64,000 nt of DNA. Source: Odiellus spinosus. Taxonomy: Eukaryota; Arthropoda; Arachnida; Opiliones; Phalangiidae. The DNA is taken from assembly GCA_963920705.1 (NCBI GenBank), contig OY987226.1:1614501-1678500 (forward strand). The letters are read 5' to 3'. Below the pieces are notes generated by a model, which saw only the letters and a program-made list of their open reading frames with translations, was not told the DNA's origin and made no database searches. Below, piece by piece: positions 34,291 to 45,474 of the stretch (positions are counted from its first letter, which is position 1; each line of letters starts with the position of its first letter). The translations under genes were made by a program, and so were the position numbers.

Positions 34291-34845
34291 GTATCCATAA
34301 AACAGCGCTAAACAAGCTTCATTGAAGTCTTGTTTTATTTAGACACCATTCTACACTAAAGCATCCTTTCCCCTATCTATAACAATTACTTCATTTTCAA
34401 CAAAAGTTTTAATTTTTAAAAAGTTTCTTTAAATTTAAATCCCACTGAATAGTTATTTCGTAACTTTAGAAACCCCTTGGGTTTTGTCGCAATCCTTAAA
34501 TTGTAAACATATTTAATAGTAGTTTCTATAGTATTTATCAAGGGGTCATCAACTGAGTAAATTTAATGTTTTTAAGCGTTGCGGGGATAATTTATAAAGT
34601 TCGTAATGTCACTACCATGAGTAAATGGACTCCAATTGGAAATTGAGTAATTAATTCACAATTTATAGTAAATCACCCAACCTTTAAGCGTTCCCGACAG
34701 ACAGACGAACCTAGATAATTTTTATCATATTTCCTAAATATATACGTATTAATATTGCAATTAAATTCAAACCGCGACAGTAATTAAAATTAAAAACCAA
34801 GGCAAATCAAAGCGTACTGATAAAATATGATGTAAAATCACTCAC

Positions 34846-35004
34846 CATGCTGCTACTCCAGTTATGTAAGCCGAAAAGATCGTAAATCTTGATCATTCCA
34901 AACACCTCCATGCTTAATTTCCACGAATCCACGAGTATTTTTAATGGTCTTTGGTTGTTGTTGAGTTTTCTCTTGAAACCAACCTCCTTCATGAATTCAA
35001 AATA
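34846..35004 (-). CDS. Orphan internal coding exon, unknown gene
   Basis: This 159-bp, 53-codon exon is phase 0 at both ends and open throughout. The minus-strand acceptor has an excellent pyrimidine tract (T11, CTTCTTACATTTAG at 35005-35020) and the donor reads ATG|GTGAGT (exon ends 34846). The peptide begins YFEFMKEVGFKRKLNNNQRP and ends IKIYDLFGLHNWSSSM. It has a basic, Asn-rich start and an amphipathic hydrophobic second half. I do not recognise the family. It is not part of the known acj6 reading frame, and acj6 already stops at 44006. Neighbouring exons were not found within several kb, so the gene would have long introns. It may instead be a cryptic exon. Confidence 0.5.
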
Positions 35005-36215
35005 CTAAATGTAAGAAGAAAAAAAAAAACTCGTTACTACAATTAAAACTATATCACAGATTATTCACGAAAGAAAGTGAATTAAAATTTCCCCAAATAT
35101 CGTTAAAAAACTATTCAAAATAGAGGTATATACATATACCATAGTAAAAAAATTAACGCAACAGTAAAAATACAAATTTTCTAAGCTTTATCTTTGAAGG
35201 AGTTAATCATCACTATGACCTAGTGTTAATAAAAAATACTTACCGAGCTACAGTTGTTATTTAATTGAAATTAACTAATGGACTAATTTTAATATTTTTT
35301 TTTTGCATAAATTAATCTAATTTATTTGCAACCTTTATCTCGGGTTATTTGCAAGACTTTCATTTTTTTAAATTATAATATTTTTTTTATATAAATTAAT
35401 AGGAATTGTTTTAAATACCTGTACCATAAATATTTAATTTTGAATTTGAAATTAAATTTAAAATTTATTTTTTAGAATCAACAGGATTATTTAAAAAGCC
35501 GAGTATGTACATACCGAGAAGGGAAACGCATCATCAAGACGGTAAATAAGCGAACGGGCTGCGATTGCGCATGGTCTTTGCGTTTAACTTTAATTACTTT
35601 AAAACTAAACACTTGGATACTGTTTTTGAATTCCTTATATCATGCCCTTATTTTATACCTCTATATTGTTGCGCATGCGCGGGAAATATAGACGCAACAG
35701 CATGCGGATATGGAACGGAGTCAAATCTCACCCAACAGACGCTCTAGGGTTTCCTCCATCCGTCGGATGCAATCAGTGTCCTCTTGGAGGGGTCAGCGGA
35801 GAAATGTCAACTCTCGCCATCGTTCGTCCATCCAGAGATTCGGTGAGTATCGGTGTCCGGGGGATTCTATACAACAAGACGAAAACAGCCAATCGCGTAT
35901 GGTTTTCCTCTATAGCTGTCAGTTAAGGGGTTTGCTCGGACACGAATTGATGCCGGGTGCGTGGCTAAGAAGACGAGATAACCAGACTTAATCGACGTCT
36001 TCTTCTACGCGTTCTTTATTGGACACGGACCGAGTTAAGCCTAACCTTTTACTAGGATCGTAAACTCTAATGATGGTTTCGACCACGTTTCTAATTACTG
36101 ACCGCGTAATTGGACCATTGATTTGAGTTATCCATACCCGCAATTAGCTGGAATTAGATTTAAATGATAGCACTTTTCTGGTTTTAAGACTCGCCTATTG
36201 ACACAACATACGACA
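35005..36215. other. Mostly non-coding, with GC-rich islet
   Basis: 35005-35550 is AT-rich intron-like DNA. 35640-35990 is richer in GC with three overlapping plus-strand frames of 60-94 codons, none with a known domain (see the promoter/exon candidate at 35671-35842). Confidence 0.5.
35671..35842 (+). other. Candidate first exon with NRF-1/EWG-type site
   Basis: GCGCATGCGC at 35671-35680 matches the palindromic NRF-1 (insect Ewg) site. A GC-rich stretch follows to a strong donor ATTCG|GTGAGTAT at 35842/35843. This pairing is what a housekeeping-type promoter and 5' untranslated exon would look like. No initiator or coding frame can be fixed, so it is inference. Confidence 0.25.
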
Positions 36216-36480
36216 TAGCGATGTCTCATCGTTTAAATAGGCCTAATGCACTAGTTATAAAAAATTATAAGCAAATATTGAACTAGAAATAAATTTAAAA
36301 CTTACCATCAAAATAGGCTTAGCTGGATTTAAGGAGATCAGCTGAATTCTTCGCAATGAAAGTCAGCAACCAATAGGAAACGCCCGTCGATAAGGCGAGA
36401 TCTCCATGAGACTCTATGAATCCAGCTAAGCCTATATTCTTAGTAAATTTAAAATTTCTAATTTAGTATTTGTTTGTAGT
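36216..36480. mobile_element. TTAA-family palindromic MITE, decayed
   Basis: TTTAAATAGGCCTAATGCAC, CAAATATTGAACTAGAAATA, ATAGGCTTAGCTGGATT and the inverse AATCCAGCTAAGCCTAT are in order. The outer TTAA ends are lost. Confidence 0.8.
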
Positions 36481-37140
36481 TATTTTTAATTTAATTAATA
36501 CTTCTTTGTAAGTGTATTACTTGTAATTAGTCCTATTTTAATGATAATTATAAGAAATAATAATTCTCCCAAAAATAACTTCGTTGGGGTTATTACTACA
36601 CCACCCTAAACTTTCGATTGATTCTTCAAGAGCATATGGGAAATTAAACCCGAGTTATAAAGCGTCATTGTCACTCGTGCATGAAGCGGTTCATAATCAT
36701 GTCGCGTCTTGCCATCATCTGTTAAAAACAAGACTCGAGTGTCTTCCTCTTTCCCGGCGTTTACAAAAAAACAACGTAATCTCGTTCTGAACGATGTTCT
36801 TTTTGACGCCCTTATTCACTGCCAAAAGAGAGCTTATATCCTATTGTGTTCACCGGAACAACACGTTGTAAGCTCCTCCTTTTTATTCCCTATCCCCTTT
36901 CTCGCTATATACGTAATCTATTGTACTTGACCCCCCGAGGCCTAAGCCTCTTCTTGTCACCCAAAAACCAGGGCTCATACATCGCCCCCATCAGAGCGAA
37001 AACATATTCATGTCCAACTATTTACTATATTGATAGCCTTTAGAAAAATCCCAGTAGGTTTTAGTGTCCTCTGCCAAGGAGAATACATGAAAAGGAGTAG
37101 ATAGTGCCGCTTTTCGAACACTATTTAATAAAAGATTGGC
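36481..37140. other. Non-coding stretch
   Basis: Overlapping plus-strand frames of 65-73 codons at 36584-37043 have no recognisable domain or splice support. Nothing else seen. Confidence 0.5.
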
Positions 37141-37154
37141 AAACATTGTTGACA

Positions 37155-38195
37155 TTGGAACCAAACCTCGTCAAGATTGGAACGAAATCTCGTCAAGATT
37201 GAAACCAAACCTCGTCAAGATTTGAACCAAAATCTCGTCAAGATTTGAACCAAAACCTCGTCAAGATTGAAACCAAACCTCGTCAAGATTGGATCCAAAC
37301 CTCGTCAAGGTTGGATCCAAACCTCGTCAAGGTTGGATCCAAACCTCGTCAAGGTTGGATCCAAACCTCGTCAAGGTTGGATCCAAACCTCGTCAAGATT
37401 GGATCCAAACCTCGTCAAGATTAGATCCAAACCTCGTCAAGATTAGATCCAAGCCTCGTCACGATTAGATCCAAAACCTCGTCAAGATTAGATCCAAAAC
37501 CTCGTCAAGATTAGATCCAAACCTCGTCACGATTAGATCCAAAACCTCGTCACGATTAGATCCAAAACCTCGTCACGATTAGATCCAAAACCTCGTCACG
37601 ATTAGATCCAAAACCTCGTCACGATTAGATCCAAAACCTCGTCACGATTAGATCCAAAACCTCGTCGAGATTTGAACCACAACCTCGTCGAGATTTGAAC
37701 CACAACCTCGTCGAGATTTGAACCACAACCTCGTCGAGATTTGAACCACAACCTCGTCGAGATTTGAACCAAAACCTCGTCGAGATTTGAACCAAAACCT
37801 CGTCGAGATTTGAACCAAAACCTCGTCGCGATTTGAACCAAACCTCGTCGAGATTGCAACCAAAACCTCGTCGAGATTTGAACCAAAACCTCGTCGAGAT
37901 TGGAACCAAACCTCGTCGAGATTGGAACCAAACCTCGTCGAGATTTGAACCAAAACCTCGTCGAGATTTGAACCAAAACCTCGTCGAGATTTGAACCAAA
38001 ACCTCGTCGAGATTTGAACCAAAACCTCTTCGAGATTTGAACCAAAACCTCGTCGAGATTTGAACCAAAACCTCTTCGAGATTTGAACCAAAACCTCGTC
38101 GAGATTCGAACCAAAACCTCGTCGAGATTCGAACCAAAACCTCTTCGAGATTTGAACCAAAACCTCGTCGAGATTTGAACCAAAACCTTGTCAGC
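37155..38195. repeat. 22/23-bp minisatellite, ~46 copies
   Basis: The unit is CCAAAACCTCGTCGAGATTTGAA. Left units read CAAGATTGG(A/T)(A/T)CC, middle units CACGATTAGATCC and right units CGAGATTTGAACC, so subtypes form neighbouring blocks. The three minus-strand frames of 170-193 codons are artefacts of a stop-free unit. Confidence 0.95.
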
Positions 38196-38844
38196 ATTTC
38201 ATTCAAAAGATATTCAAATTTAGTCTAAAGACAGTCAAGTTTTATCCAAAGATTGCCAATATTTAATAAATATTATTTTGGTTCGTGCCGACTCGAATTT
38301 GAACTATTAGGAGGCCAACTTTCCACTCCAAATGTATATTATCTTTGCCCCTAGTGTATGTAAATAAATCCTTCCATTATAGCTCGGTCTCTCGGTCACC
38401 CTAGAAGCGTGCAGGGGCGCGATGGGCCCCATCCGTATCCCGCGGTTCTTTAGAAGCCCTCATAGACCCCCTTAGGCATAGTTGATTATATAAATCCGGT
38501 AAGCTGTTTCTTTTTGTTACATTCCACCCCCCCCCCCCCGGTCCTTTTTTTTCGCGACGGTTACAATGTCGACTTAACTTAGTTTTCGCGTATTTCGGAA
38601 GGATAGTATAGTCACCTTATCTGTCCCATAGGACCGCGATAGGGGACAAAGCGGCTCTACGCGTGACGAGCAAGATGCCCGGGGAACGGATTATAGAATA
38701 TACAAAGTTCAATATTACGCGAGGAACAAAATCTACAGCTCGTTTTTTACACTTTTTATCATTTAAAAATTAAAGGGATACTATAGCTCGGAAAATTACT
38801 CATTTTTAGGTGATTTCGACTTTTTAAAAAACGCCTAAAATTCT
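38196..38844. other. Non-coding stretch
   Basis: A C run lies near 38527-38540. No gene or repeat family recognised. Confidence 0.5.
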
Positions 38845-39210
38845 GTGGAATGTTTTTCTATAAATTATATTTTAAAATTTGTTAAATGTTTTTCTACAAA
38901 TTGTTAAAATTCTATGGACTGTTTTTCTACAAATTGTTAAAATTCTGTGGAAAGTTTTTCTATAAATTGTTAAAATTCTGTGGAAAGTTTTTCTATAAAT
39001 TGTTAAAATTCTGTGGAATGTTTTTCTATAAATTGTTAAAATTCTGTGGAATGTTTTTCTATAAATTGTTAAAATACTGTGGAATGTTTTTTTATTAATT
39101 GTTAAAATTCTGTGGAAAGTTTTTCTATAAATTGTTAAAATTCTGTAGAATGTTTTTCTATAAATTGTTAAAATTCTGTGGAATGTTTTTCTATAAATTG
39201 TTAAAATTCC
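38845..39210. repeat. 33-bp minisatellite, ~11 copies
   Basis: The unit is GTTAAAATTCTGTGGAATGTTTTTCTATAAATT. 33 bp is 11 codons, which creates the plus-strand frame of FYKLLKFCG repeats at 38886-39098. That frame is not supported as a gene. Confidence 0.93.
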
Positions 39211-40095
39211 GTTATATTGTCGAGATTAAAAAAGATAATTGCACCGAGACATAATTCACTTGATCAAGGTGTGTAGGATTTATTTGATATTACGATCTGT
39301 TATTTACAAAGGACATCATGTTTAAAAGTATCTCTCCTAAATTGTTACTTTGATATAATCTTTTGTTTCTTTGTTTTTGTTAACTTTTTCTTGGAAAGGC
39401 AAATGCACTTTTTTATCTATAACTTGAGCAACGCCGATTATTTTCACAGTGGACATTAATAGTCGTTATTTTTTTACAAACGCGAGCGCAATTATTCGAA
39501 CCACGAGTGGTCAATTACCGATTAAACATCCAATCGCACCAATCGCGACGCGTCACGTGATATAATTCTCGGCGCGTTTTAGTAGGAAAAAGGTTTAAAC
39601 CAGTCATAGGATTTTTTATATTACACCGAACAAATTGTTTGTTTTTTGAAAGTTTTTTTTGATTTATAAAAAAATTTCACAGAGAAGTAGATTTTCATTT
39701 GTTAAGGAAAGGATGACGTCACCACTTTTTTGTTGAGAAAATAAGGGCTTCAATGCCCGTACTTAGAAATTTATACAAAGACTTAATAGTTATTTTTTTT
39801 TTACAAATTACGACCATAACTTTGTAACGCGTGTTGGAACACCAGCTGAGAATTTCGTGACTAAATCTCACGGAAGATTTGAAAAAAATCTATAAATAAA
39901 TACTCTAGGAAGTGTGAAATAAAATTACTATGAAATAATTTGGCTTTCGAAAATATTATAGCAAAAAAAAATCTATTTGAAATTTTTTTGGTATAAAATA
40001 AATAAATTAAATATAAATATTATGCTTTTTGAAATATATTAAACATGTTTTTGGAATGACTATGAAAGAAAATAAATATGGAATGGCAATGTAAA
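39211..40095. other. Non-coding stretch
   Basis: AT-rich. No gene or element recognised. Confidence 0.5.
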
Positions 40096-40660
40096 ATATT
40101 GTATATGATTTTGAAATTTTAATATTAAAATAAATATGATTTTGAAATTTTAATATTAAAATAAATATGATTTAGAAATTTTAATATTAAAATAAATATG
40201 ATTTTGAAATTTTAATATTAAAATAAATATGATTTTGAAATTTTAATATTAAAATAAATATGATAATGAAATTTTAATATTAAAATAAATTTGATAATGA
40301 AATTTTAATATTAAAATAAATATGATTTTGAAATTTTAATATTAAAATAAATATGATTTTGAAATTTTAATATTAAAATAAATATGATTTTGAAATTTTA
40401 ATATTAAAATAAATATGATTTTGAAATTTTAATATTAAAATAAATATGATTTTGAAATTTTAATATTAAAATAAATATGATTTTGAAATTTTAATATTAA
40501 AATAAATATGATTTTGAAATTTTAATATTAAAATAAATATGATTTTGAAATTTTAATATTAAAATAAATATGATAATGAAATTTTAATATTAAAATAAAT
40601 ATGATTTTGAAATTTTAATATTAAAATAAATATGATTTTGAAATTTTAATATTAAAATAT
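40096..40660. repeat. 31-bp minisatellite, ~18 copies
   Basis: The unit is GATTTTGAAATTTTAATATTAAAATAAATAT, highly uniform. GATAATGAAA variants occur near 40260, 40290 and 40570. More diverged units (ATGATTTTCAAATTTC) run to about 40800. Confidence 0.95.
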
Positions 40661-42217
40661 GATTTTGAAATTTCAGTGAAATTAATGATTTTGAAATTTT
40701 TAATAAACTAAACATAATTTTGAAATTTGAATGAAATAAATATGATTTTCAAGTTTCTATGAAATTAATATGATTTTCAAATTTCCATGAAAAAAAATAT
40801 TCGATGGAAAATTAACGAAAAAAAAACGTTCCTGTGAAATGTCTTCGAAATAAAATAAAAATGACAATATTATGAAAATTGCTAATTTTCAAGTGTTCCA
40901 ACACGCAAAACTAATAACATAAAATTACGAAATTATGTAAAACTTAACAACACGACGTACGCCAATTACTTACTCAACTTTATAACTATTTAAAAAATAA
41001 ATTAATAATGAATTTTAGCTTATTTATACCATTTATACTTGACGTTTTTGTTTATACTTCGTACGAATTTTAGAGAATGAAGTAGATTGATAATTTTGGT
41101 TTGAATATTTCTTGAGCATTTAGGGCGGGGCTGGACGAGCCCAAACGCAGCGTCTTGTTTTATTATTTTTATTTTTATTTTAAAACCCCGTAAGGTGTTT
41201 TTATTTTTGGATTTTATTTGAAAGATATATTTTTTTTTTTAAGAAACGAGATTTAAGATTTTATTTTTAAGATCTTCAAAGAACTATACGTCGAGATTTA
41301 AAGGTTAACTTTGAATTTTTGTTTTTATAGGAACATGGTTCGGGTTTATATTTATATTATTTATATATCGTTTCTCATTGGCTCCTTCGAAATGGCTATT
41401 TGATAATTAGCCAATCAGGGGCCCGATAGGAGGGACTTTAATTAATGTTTGTATTATTTACAAGGCTTCGCGGTATACCAATTAAAATTCGGCGCTTTCT
41501 ATTCGGTGATTCTATTAGTTGAAGGAGATTCGACATTTACGCTAATTTTCCCGTCCCTTCTTTTTAATTAGTAATTAATTATATATTAATTAATAAATAT
41601 ATTATGGCTAACCAGTCTTAATAATTGGCTAAACACTAATTTCCCAAGAACGTACATACGTCTTCCCACAATCCCAGGAAATTAACGAAAGTCAAGATTC
41701 CATTGGTTAAACACCGTTAATTATGGCTGTGCTAATTTTTTTGGCTCTCTTAATCTAATTCGTATTTAACATCAAATTTTTACGTAAGCGGAAGAAATAG
41801 GGAGGGAAATTATTGTTAGACTTAGTTAATTAATCTTTAAATATAATCGCGTAAATTGATCGAAACTCCTTGAACTTTAAAAATCCACTAAATTCGGTCC
41901 ATTCTGAGCTCAAACTCACGCCTGATTTTGAGTCATAAACCTGTTATAAATAAGCGTATGACGCCGTAGATAATTTTTAAGCGAAGAGGTAGGCCTATCC
42001 GTAACAGTTCATTCATTTTAGAACAAATGTTAAAAATGCTTTGATCGTTAGAGTTTTTTTTTTTTTTTTTTTTTTTTCAAGGAAGGTTTGTTTGGTTTTG
42101 TAATAGTTTTTGATGTGCGCGGAATAAGTCCGCGTTTCGAAAATAATTCGGGTATTTTCTATTTATCATACACGACTCCCTAGCTATAGGTAATTTGAAA
42201 TTATATTTTATAATGAC
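40661..42217. other. Non-coding stretch
   Basis: AT-rich. Includes a T run at about 42054-42077. No gene recognised. Confidence 0.5.
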
Positions 42218-42556
42218 CAGAAGTAGATGAAACCCTCCTTTGAAGTCTATTACTCCCGGGTCTTGTCTACCTATCTCTGTATGGGTTAGTTTCAAAAAGC
42301 GCGATTCGTACGCCTCCTAACGGTAGATATTTTCGGAGCGGGAGTTCGTCGAGCGAATATCTCTAGCAGCCTCGGAGTTCGTCAAAAAAATCGTCGTCGT
42401 TTGTGGAGAGAGAGAATTTCCAATTTTCCGTAGACGAGGGGGTATGAAGTAGGACCCCTCCGATCTCGTAAAATTGGGAATTTTACCCATACAGAGAGGA
42501 GCGCTATATCGAACATTAGAGTAGTAGACTTCAAAGGAGGGTTTCATCTACTTCTG
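42218..42556. mobile_element. CAGAAGCCGATG-family MITE, copy 3
   Basis: Termini CAGAAGTAGATGAAACCCTC and GAGGGTTTCATCTACTTCTG, 339 bp. Flanks TAATGAC and TAATAAT share only part of a possible 7-bp duplication. The TAGATG terminus is a subtype also seen at the right end of copy 4. Confidence 0.88.
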
Positions 42557-42718
42557 TAATAATTTTTTTAAATGAAACAAAATGTCATAATCACGGAGAA
42601 ACGTCTTGAGACCATAATAACTGAAGTGATCCTATTTTTTATACCAGATTTTTGCTCTATTTCCATTGTGAAAAAGGTCTATACGGAAATATTTTTTTCT
42701 CCGTATGACAGCTAGGTT

Positions 42719-42964
42719 CAGGGCCGGATTAAGGATGGGGCAGAGGGGGCACCATGCCCCCGGGCGCTAGATAAAATGGGGGCGCCCAAAAAATCTGATG
42801 ATACTCAAATCCGAGCGATTATTTAATACTAAAATTTGGAAAAACTTGTTAGTTATTGAATTTGAAATTATTTCTGGGCGCGAAGCTATTGAGGGGGGCT
42901 TTTAAAATTAGGGGAGCGCGTATATTTTGGGCCCCCGGGTGCCAAATCGCTTAATCCAGTCCTG
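42719..42964. mobile_element. hAT-like MITE
   Basis: CAGGGCCGGATTAAGG at 42719 and CTTAATCCAGTCCTG to 42964 are inverted. Flanks GCTAGGTT (42711-42718) and GCCGGGTT (42965-42972) are an aged 8-bp duplication, 6 of 8 matching. 246 bp, no transposase. Confidence 0.85.
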
Positions 42965-42972
42965 GCCGGGTT

Positions 42973-43800
42973 CAATGCAGTGGCTCATTCAAAAGTACCA
43001 TTTGCCTCTCAATTTTTTCCTCCGTGTTATAACAAAGGGATAAATCAGTTTAATTCTAAATAGAAGTTCATTACCCGAAGTAAATATCTCCGGAAAGACT
43101 CTACATCATTTATGAAGATATGGGGAAATTTTATTTTACCAATTGTATATTAAGGCTCAATTTTAGGGGGTCCTTTGAGGGCAAAGGCCCATGACTGAGA
43201 GCCCCCCAAAATGGGGTGCCTCAATTTTGAAACTTTCCCCTGAGCTATAATCAAATACTCTCGTTGGAGATAGTCTTGATTCAAAAACTAGTCATAATCA
43301 AACACAGTAATTGGGTCACCACCTCTTTAGGCATGCCCCCTTGTTTGATTTGCCCAGTTTTAAGAACCTAGCTGGTAAAACAATAAGGAAAACGCGTCTT
43401 CAAGCACCCAAGCTTAACATCCAATTAAGAACAGGCTCGTTTAAAACTGTCACGTGACGATTAAGAAGAAATAATTTAGCTTATACTAACGCGAGTCTGA
43501 AGTCTAAAGTGACGTCATATTAGACCAACCATTAATTTGTTATTTATGGCTCGATTTTGGTCGAATTAATATAATTTTAAAGCTCTCTTTGAGCCAAAAT
43601 TTCCTGGAGACACGTCTTTACAAGTAATGAACTTCTTTTAAATAAATAATTAGTAAAAATTAATTTTATGAAATGGTTTGGATAAAATTGAGATATGAAT
43701 TTTTATGTCATATTTTTTTTTGTTTAATAGTTAATGGTTATACGAATTAAATTAATTAGTTTTTTTTTGTTAGTATTAAAATTTTAAAACAAAAACATAC
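42973..43800. other. Non-coding stretch downstream of acj6
   Basis: No gene seen. 43150-43240 has short inverted GC pieces (GGGGGTCCTTTGAGGGC, GAGAGCCCCCCAAAATGGGG). The acj6 3' untranslated region may extend in, but no convincing poly(A) signal was identified. Confidence 0.45.
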
Positions 43801-44005
43801 CTGCGTTGAGTCCTCGGAGCGCGAAGAAGCCACCGTTTTTGGGGGTTTGCTTTCGCGATTGCACTTTTTGTTTGTCGATTTAAAAATGGTGTGACCTTTA
43901 ACCCGGTCCCGCACCCGCGCACGGTGTAGTTCCGTCGAGTTAATTATTATTTTTTTTTGATCAGTTAGTCATTTTTTTTTTAATATAGATTGTTAATTGT
44001 CGATC
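43801..44005 (-). other. acj6: Possible acj6 3' UTR with splice donor
   Basis: On the minus strand the sequence after the acj6 stop runs 204 bases to ACGCAG|GTATGT (exon side ends 43801). It includes GC-rich pieces (GTGCGCGGGTGCGGGACC). A donor after the stop codon would mean a spliced 3' UTR or an alternative 3' end. Confidence 0.35.
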
Positions 44006-44287
44006 TCAATGTTGAACGGCTGAATATTTCATGCGTTTTTGCTTTTGGCGTTGATTGCAAAACCAGACTCGAACGACGTTTTTCTTGAGATCTAGTTTCT
44101 CCGCGATGGCGGCAATTTTCTCGCCGGACGGCCTGGGCTGGACGGCGAAATAGGCCTCTAAGGAGCGTTTTTCCGGAGCGGCGATCGAAGTCCGTTTCCT
44201 TTTCTTCTCGCCGGACGGGAGGACGCTAGGACTCTCCGGATCTCGCCGTTTGCTCTTCGCTTGAGCCTCGGCCGCTTCCAGCCACGC
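44006..44287 (-). CDS. acj6: acj6 homeodomain exon (POU class IV), terminal coding exon
   Basis: 94 codons including the stop at 44006-44008. Acceptor TTTTTCAG|GCG at 44288-44289, phase 0. It encodes the last residues of the POU-specific domain (AWLEAAE), a basic linker (SKRRDPESPSVLPSGEKK), and the homeodomain starting RKRTSIAAPEKRSLEAYF. Helix 3 is VVRVWFCNQRQKQKR, with the Cys typical of POU homeodomains in the recognition helix. The tail is MKYSAVQH. Acj6 binds DNA in the nucleus and specifies olfactory and other neurons in Drosophila. Known fly isoforms alter the basic residues at the homeodomain start, but here KKRKR is encoded inside the exon with no splice site beside it. Confidence 0.97.
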   Translation of the reverse strand, partial: AWLEAAEAQAKSKRRDPESPSVLPSGEKKRKRTSIAAPEKRSLEAYFAVQPRPSGEKIAAIAEKLDLKKNVVRVWFCNQRQKQKRMKYSAVQH

Positions 44288-44504
44288 CTGAAAAACAGAC
44301 CAAAGATAACGCGGAGTTGGCTTAAAACCTGGATTCATTATTCAAACGGATAACGACTGGACAAAAATGGTTTCTTTAAAGGGAAACTTGATGCTAAAAA
44401 TGGAACAGCTTTTACATTTATTTTACGAGAATTTTCAAGTAATTTTTAGACACGTTTTTTTGGTGTTTAAATTAATTTCTGGTAAAACTTCTCATTCCAA
44501 ATAT

Positions 44505-44925
44505 GAAGAGTTCTCCATCCAAAATTGAAGAATACTAAATCCAAAATTGAAGAATTCTCCTTCCAAAACTGAAGAATTCTCCTTCCAAAATTGAAGAATT
44601 CTCCATCCAAAACTGAAGAATTCTCCTCCCAAACCTGAAGAATTCTCCTCCCAAACCTGAAGAATTCTCCATACAAATTGAAGAATTCTCCATACAAATT
44701 GAAGAATTCTCCATACAAATTGAAGAATTCTCCATACAAATTGAAGAATTCTCCATACAAATTGAAGAATTCTCCATACAAATTGAAGAATTCTCCTTCC
44801 AAAATTGAAGAATTCTCCATTAAAAATATGAAGAATTCTTCATCCAAAAGATGAAGAAGTCTCCATTAAAAATATGAAGAATTCTCCATCCAAAATTGAA
44901 TAATTCTCCCTCCTTCCAAAGTTAA
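44505..44925. repeat. 21/22-bp EcoRI-site minisatellite in acj6 intron
   Basis: Units GAAGAATTCTCCATACAAATT (21 bp) and GAAGAATTCTCCTTCCAAAATT (22 bp), about 19 copies, each with GAATTC. The minus-strand frames at 44467-44847 (LYGEFFN repeats) lie within an intron and are artefacts. Confidence 0.93.
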
Positions 44926-45474
44926 CTATAGTCTCGCGGTAAAATTTGGCCAGGACTAGAAATCTCACACCAAAATATCTTTCGCAAACAATTTTTGAAC
45001 ATTTTGTCAATTTCCATATATTTTACGATACCAAAAGTATATTTACGTACGATAAAAGTGTGCCAGTCTGCCTAGCAACCAATCAATGTATATTAATACG
45101 CGAATCATAAAAATAGACGGTTGTCCCTAACGAGAGTGTATTCCCCGTACGATATGTCATCTAATATACGCAAAACGTACGAAAGATTTCGATAAAATGA
45201 AGAAAAACGGGTTTGGAAGCTAAGGATATAGGCAGCTGGGCTGAATGAATGTCAGAATATGACGCTTTTTAATAGGTGGCACGTGTTTCTCCCTTATTAG
45301 AAAGAATAAATTATTCAAAAGGGGCTGAAAGTGAATACGTGCTTCGATAAAGCTTCGCCACACTACACGGATCGACGCCGATGCCCGGGCAGAGTCAACT
45401 GCCCGCCCGCCTGACCATTCGAGCGAACAACGAAAGACCGAAGCGAAGAGAAAGACGACAGCGCCTTAAAAATA

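Noticed and set aside
35245-35290. Strong donor CTCG|GTAAGTAT on the minus strand near 35245 as the end of another exon of the orphan gene
   Set aside because: All three frames upstream hold stops within about 40 bases and there is no fitting acceptor.
37602-38206. Three minus-strand frames of 170-193 codons (SRRGFGSNLDEVLVQIS repeats)
   Set aside because: Artefact of the 23-bp array; the same peptide appears in every frame.
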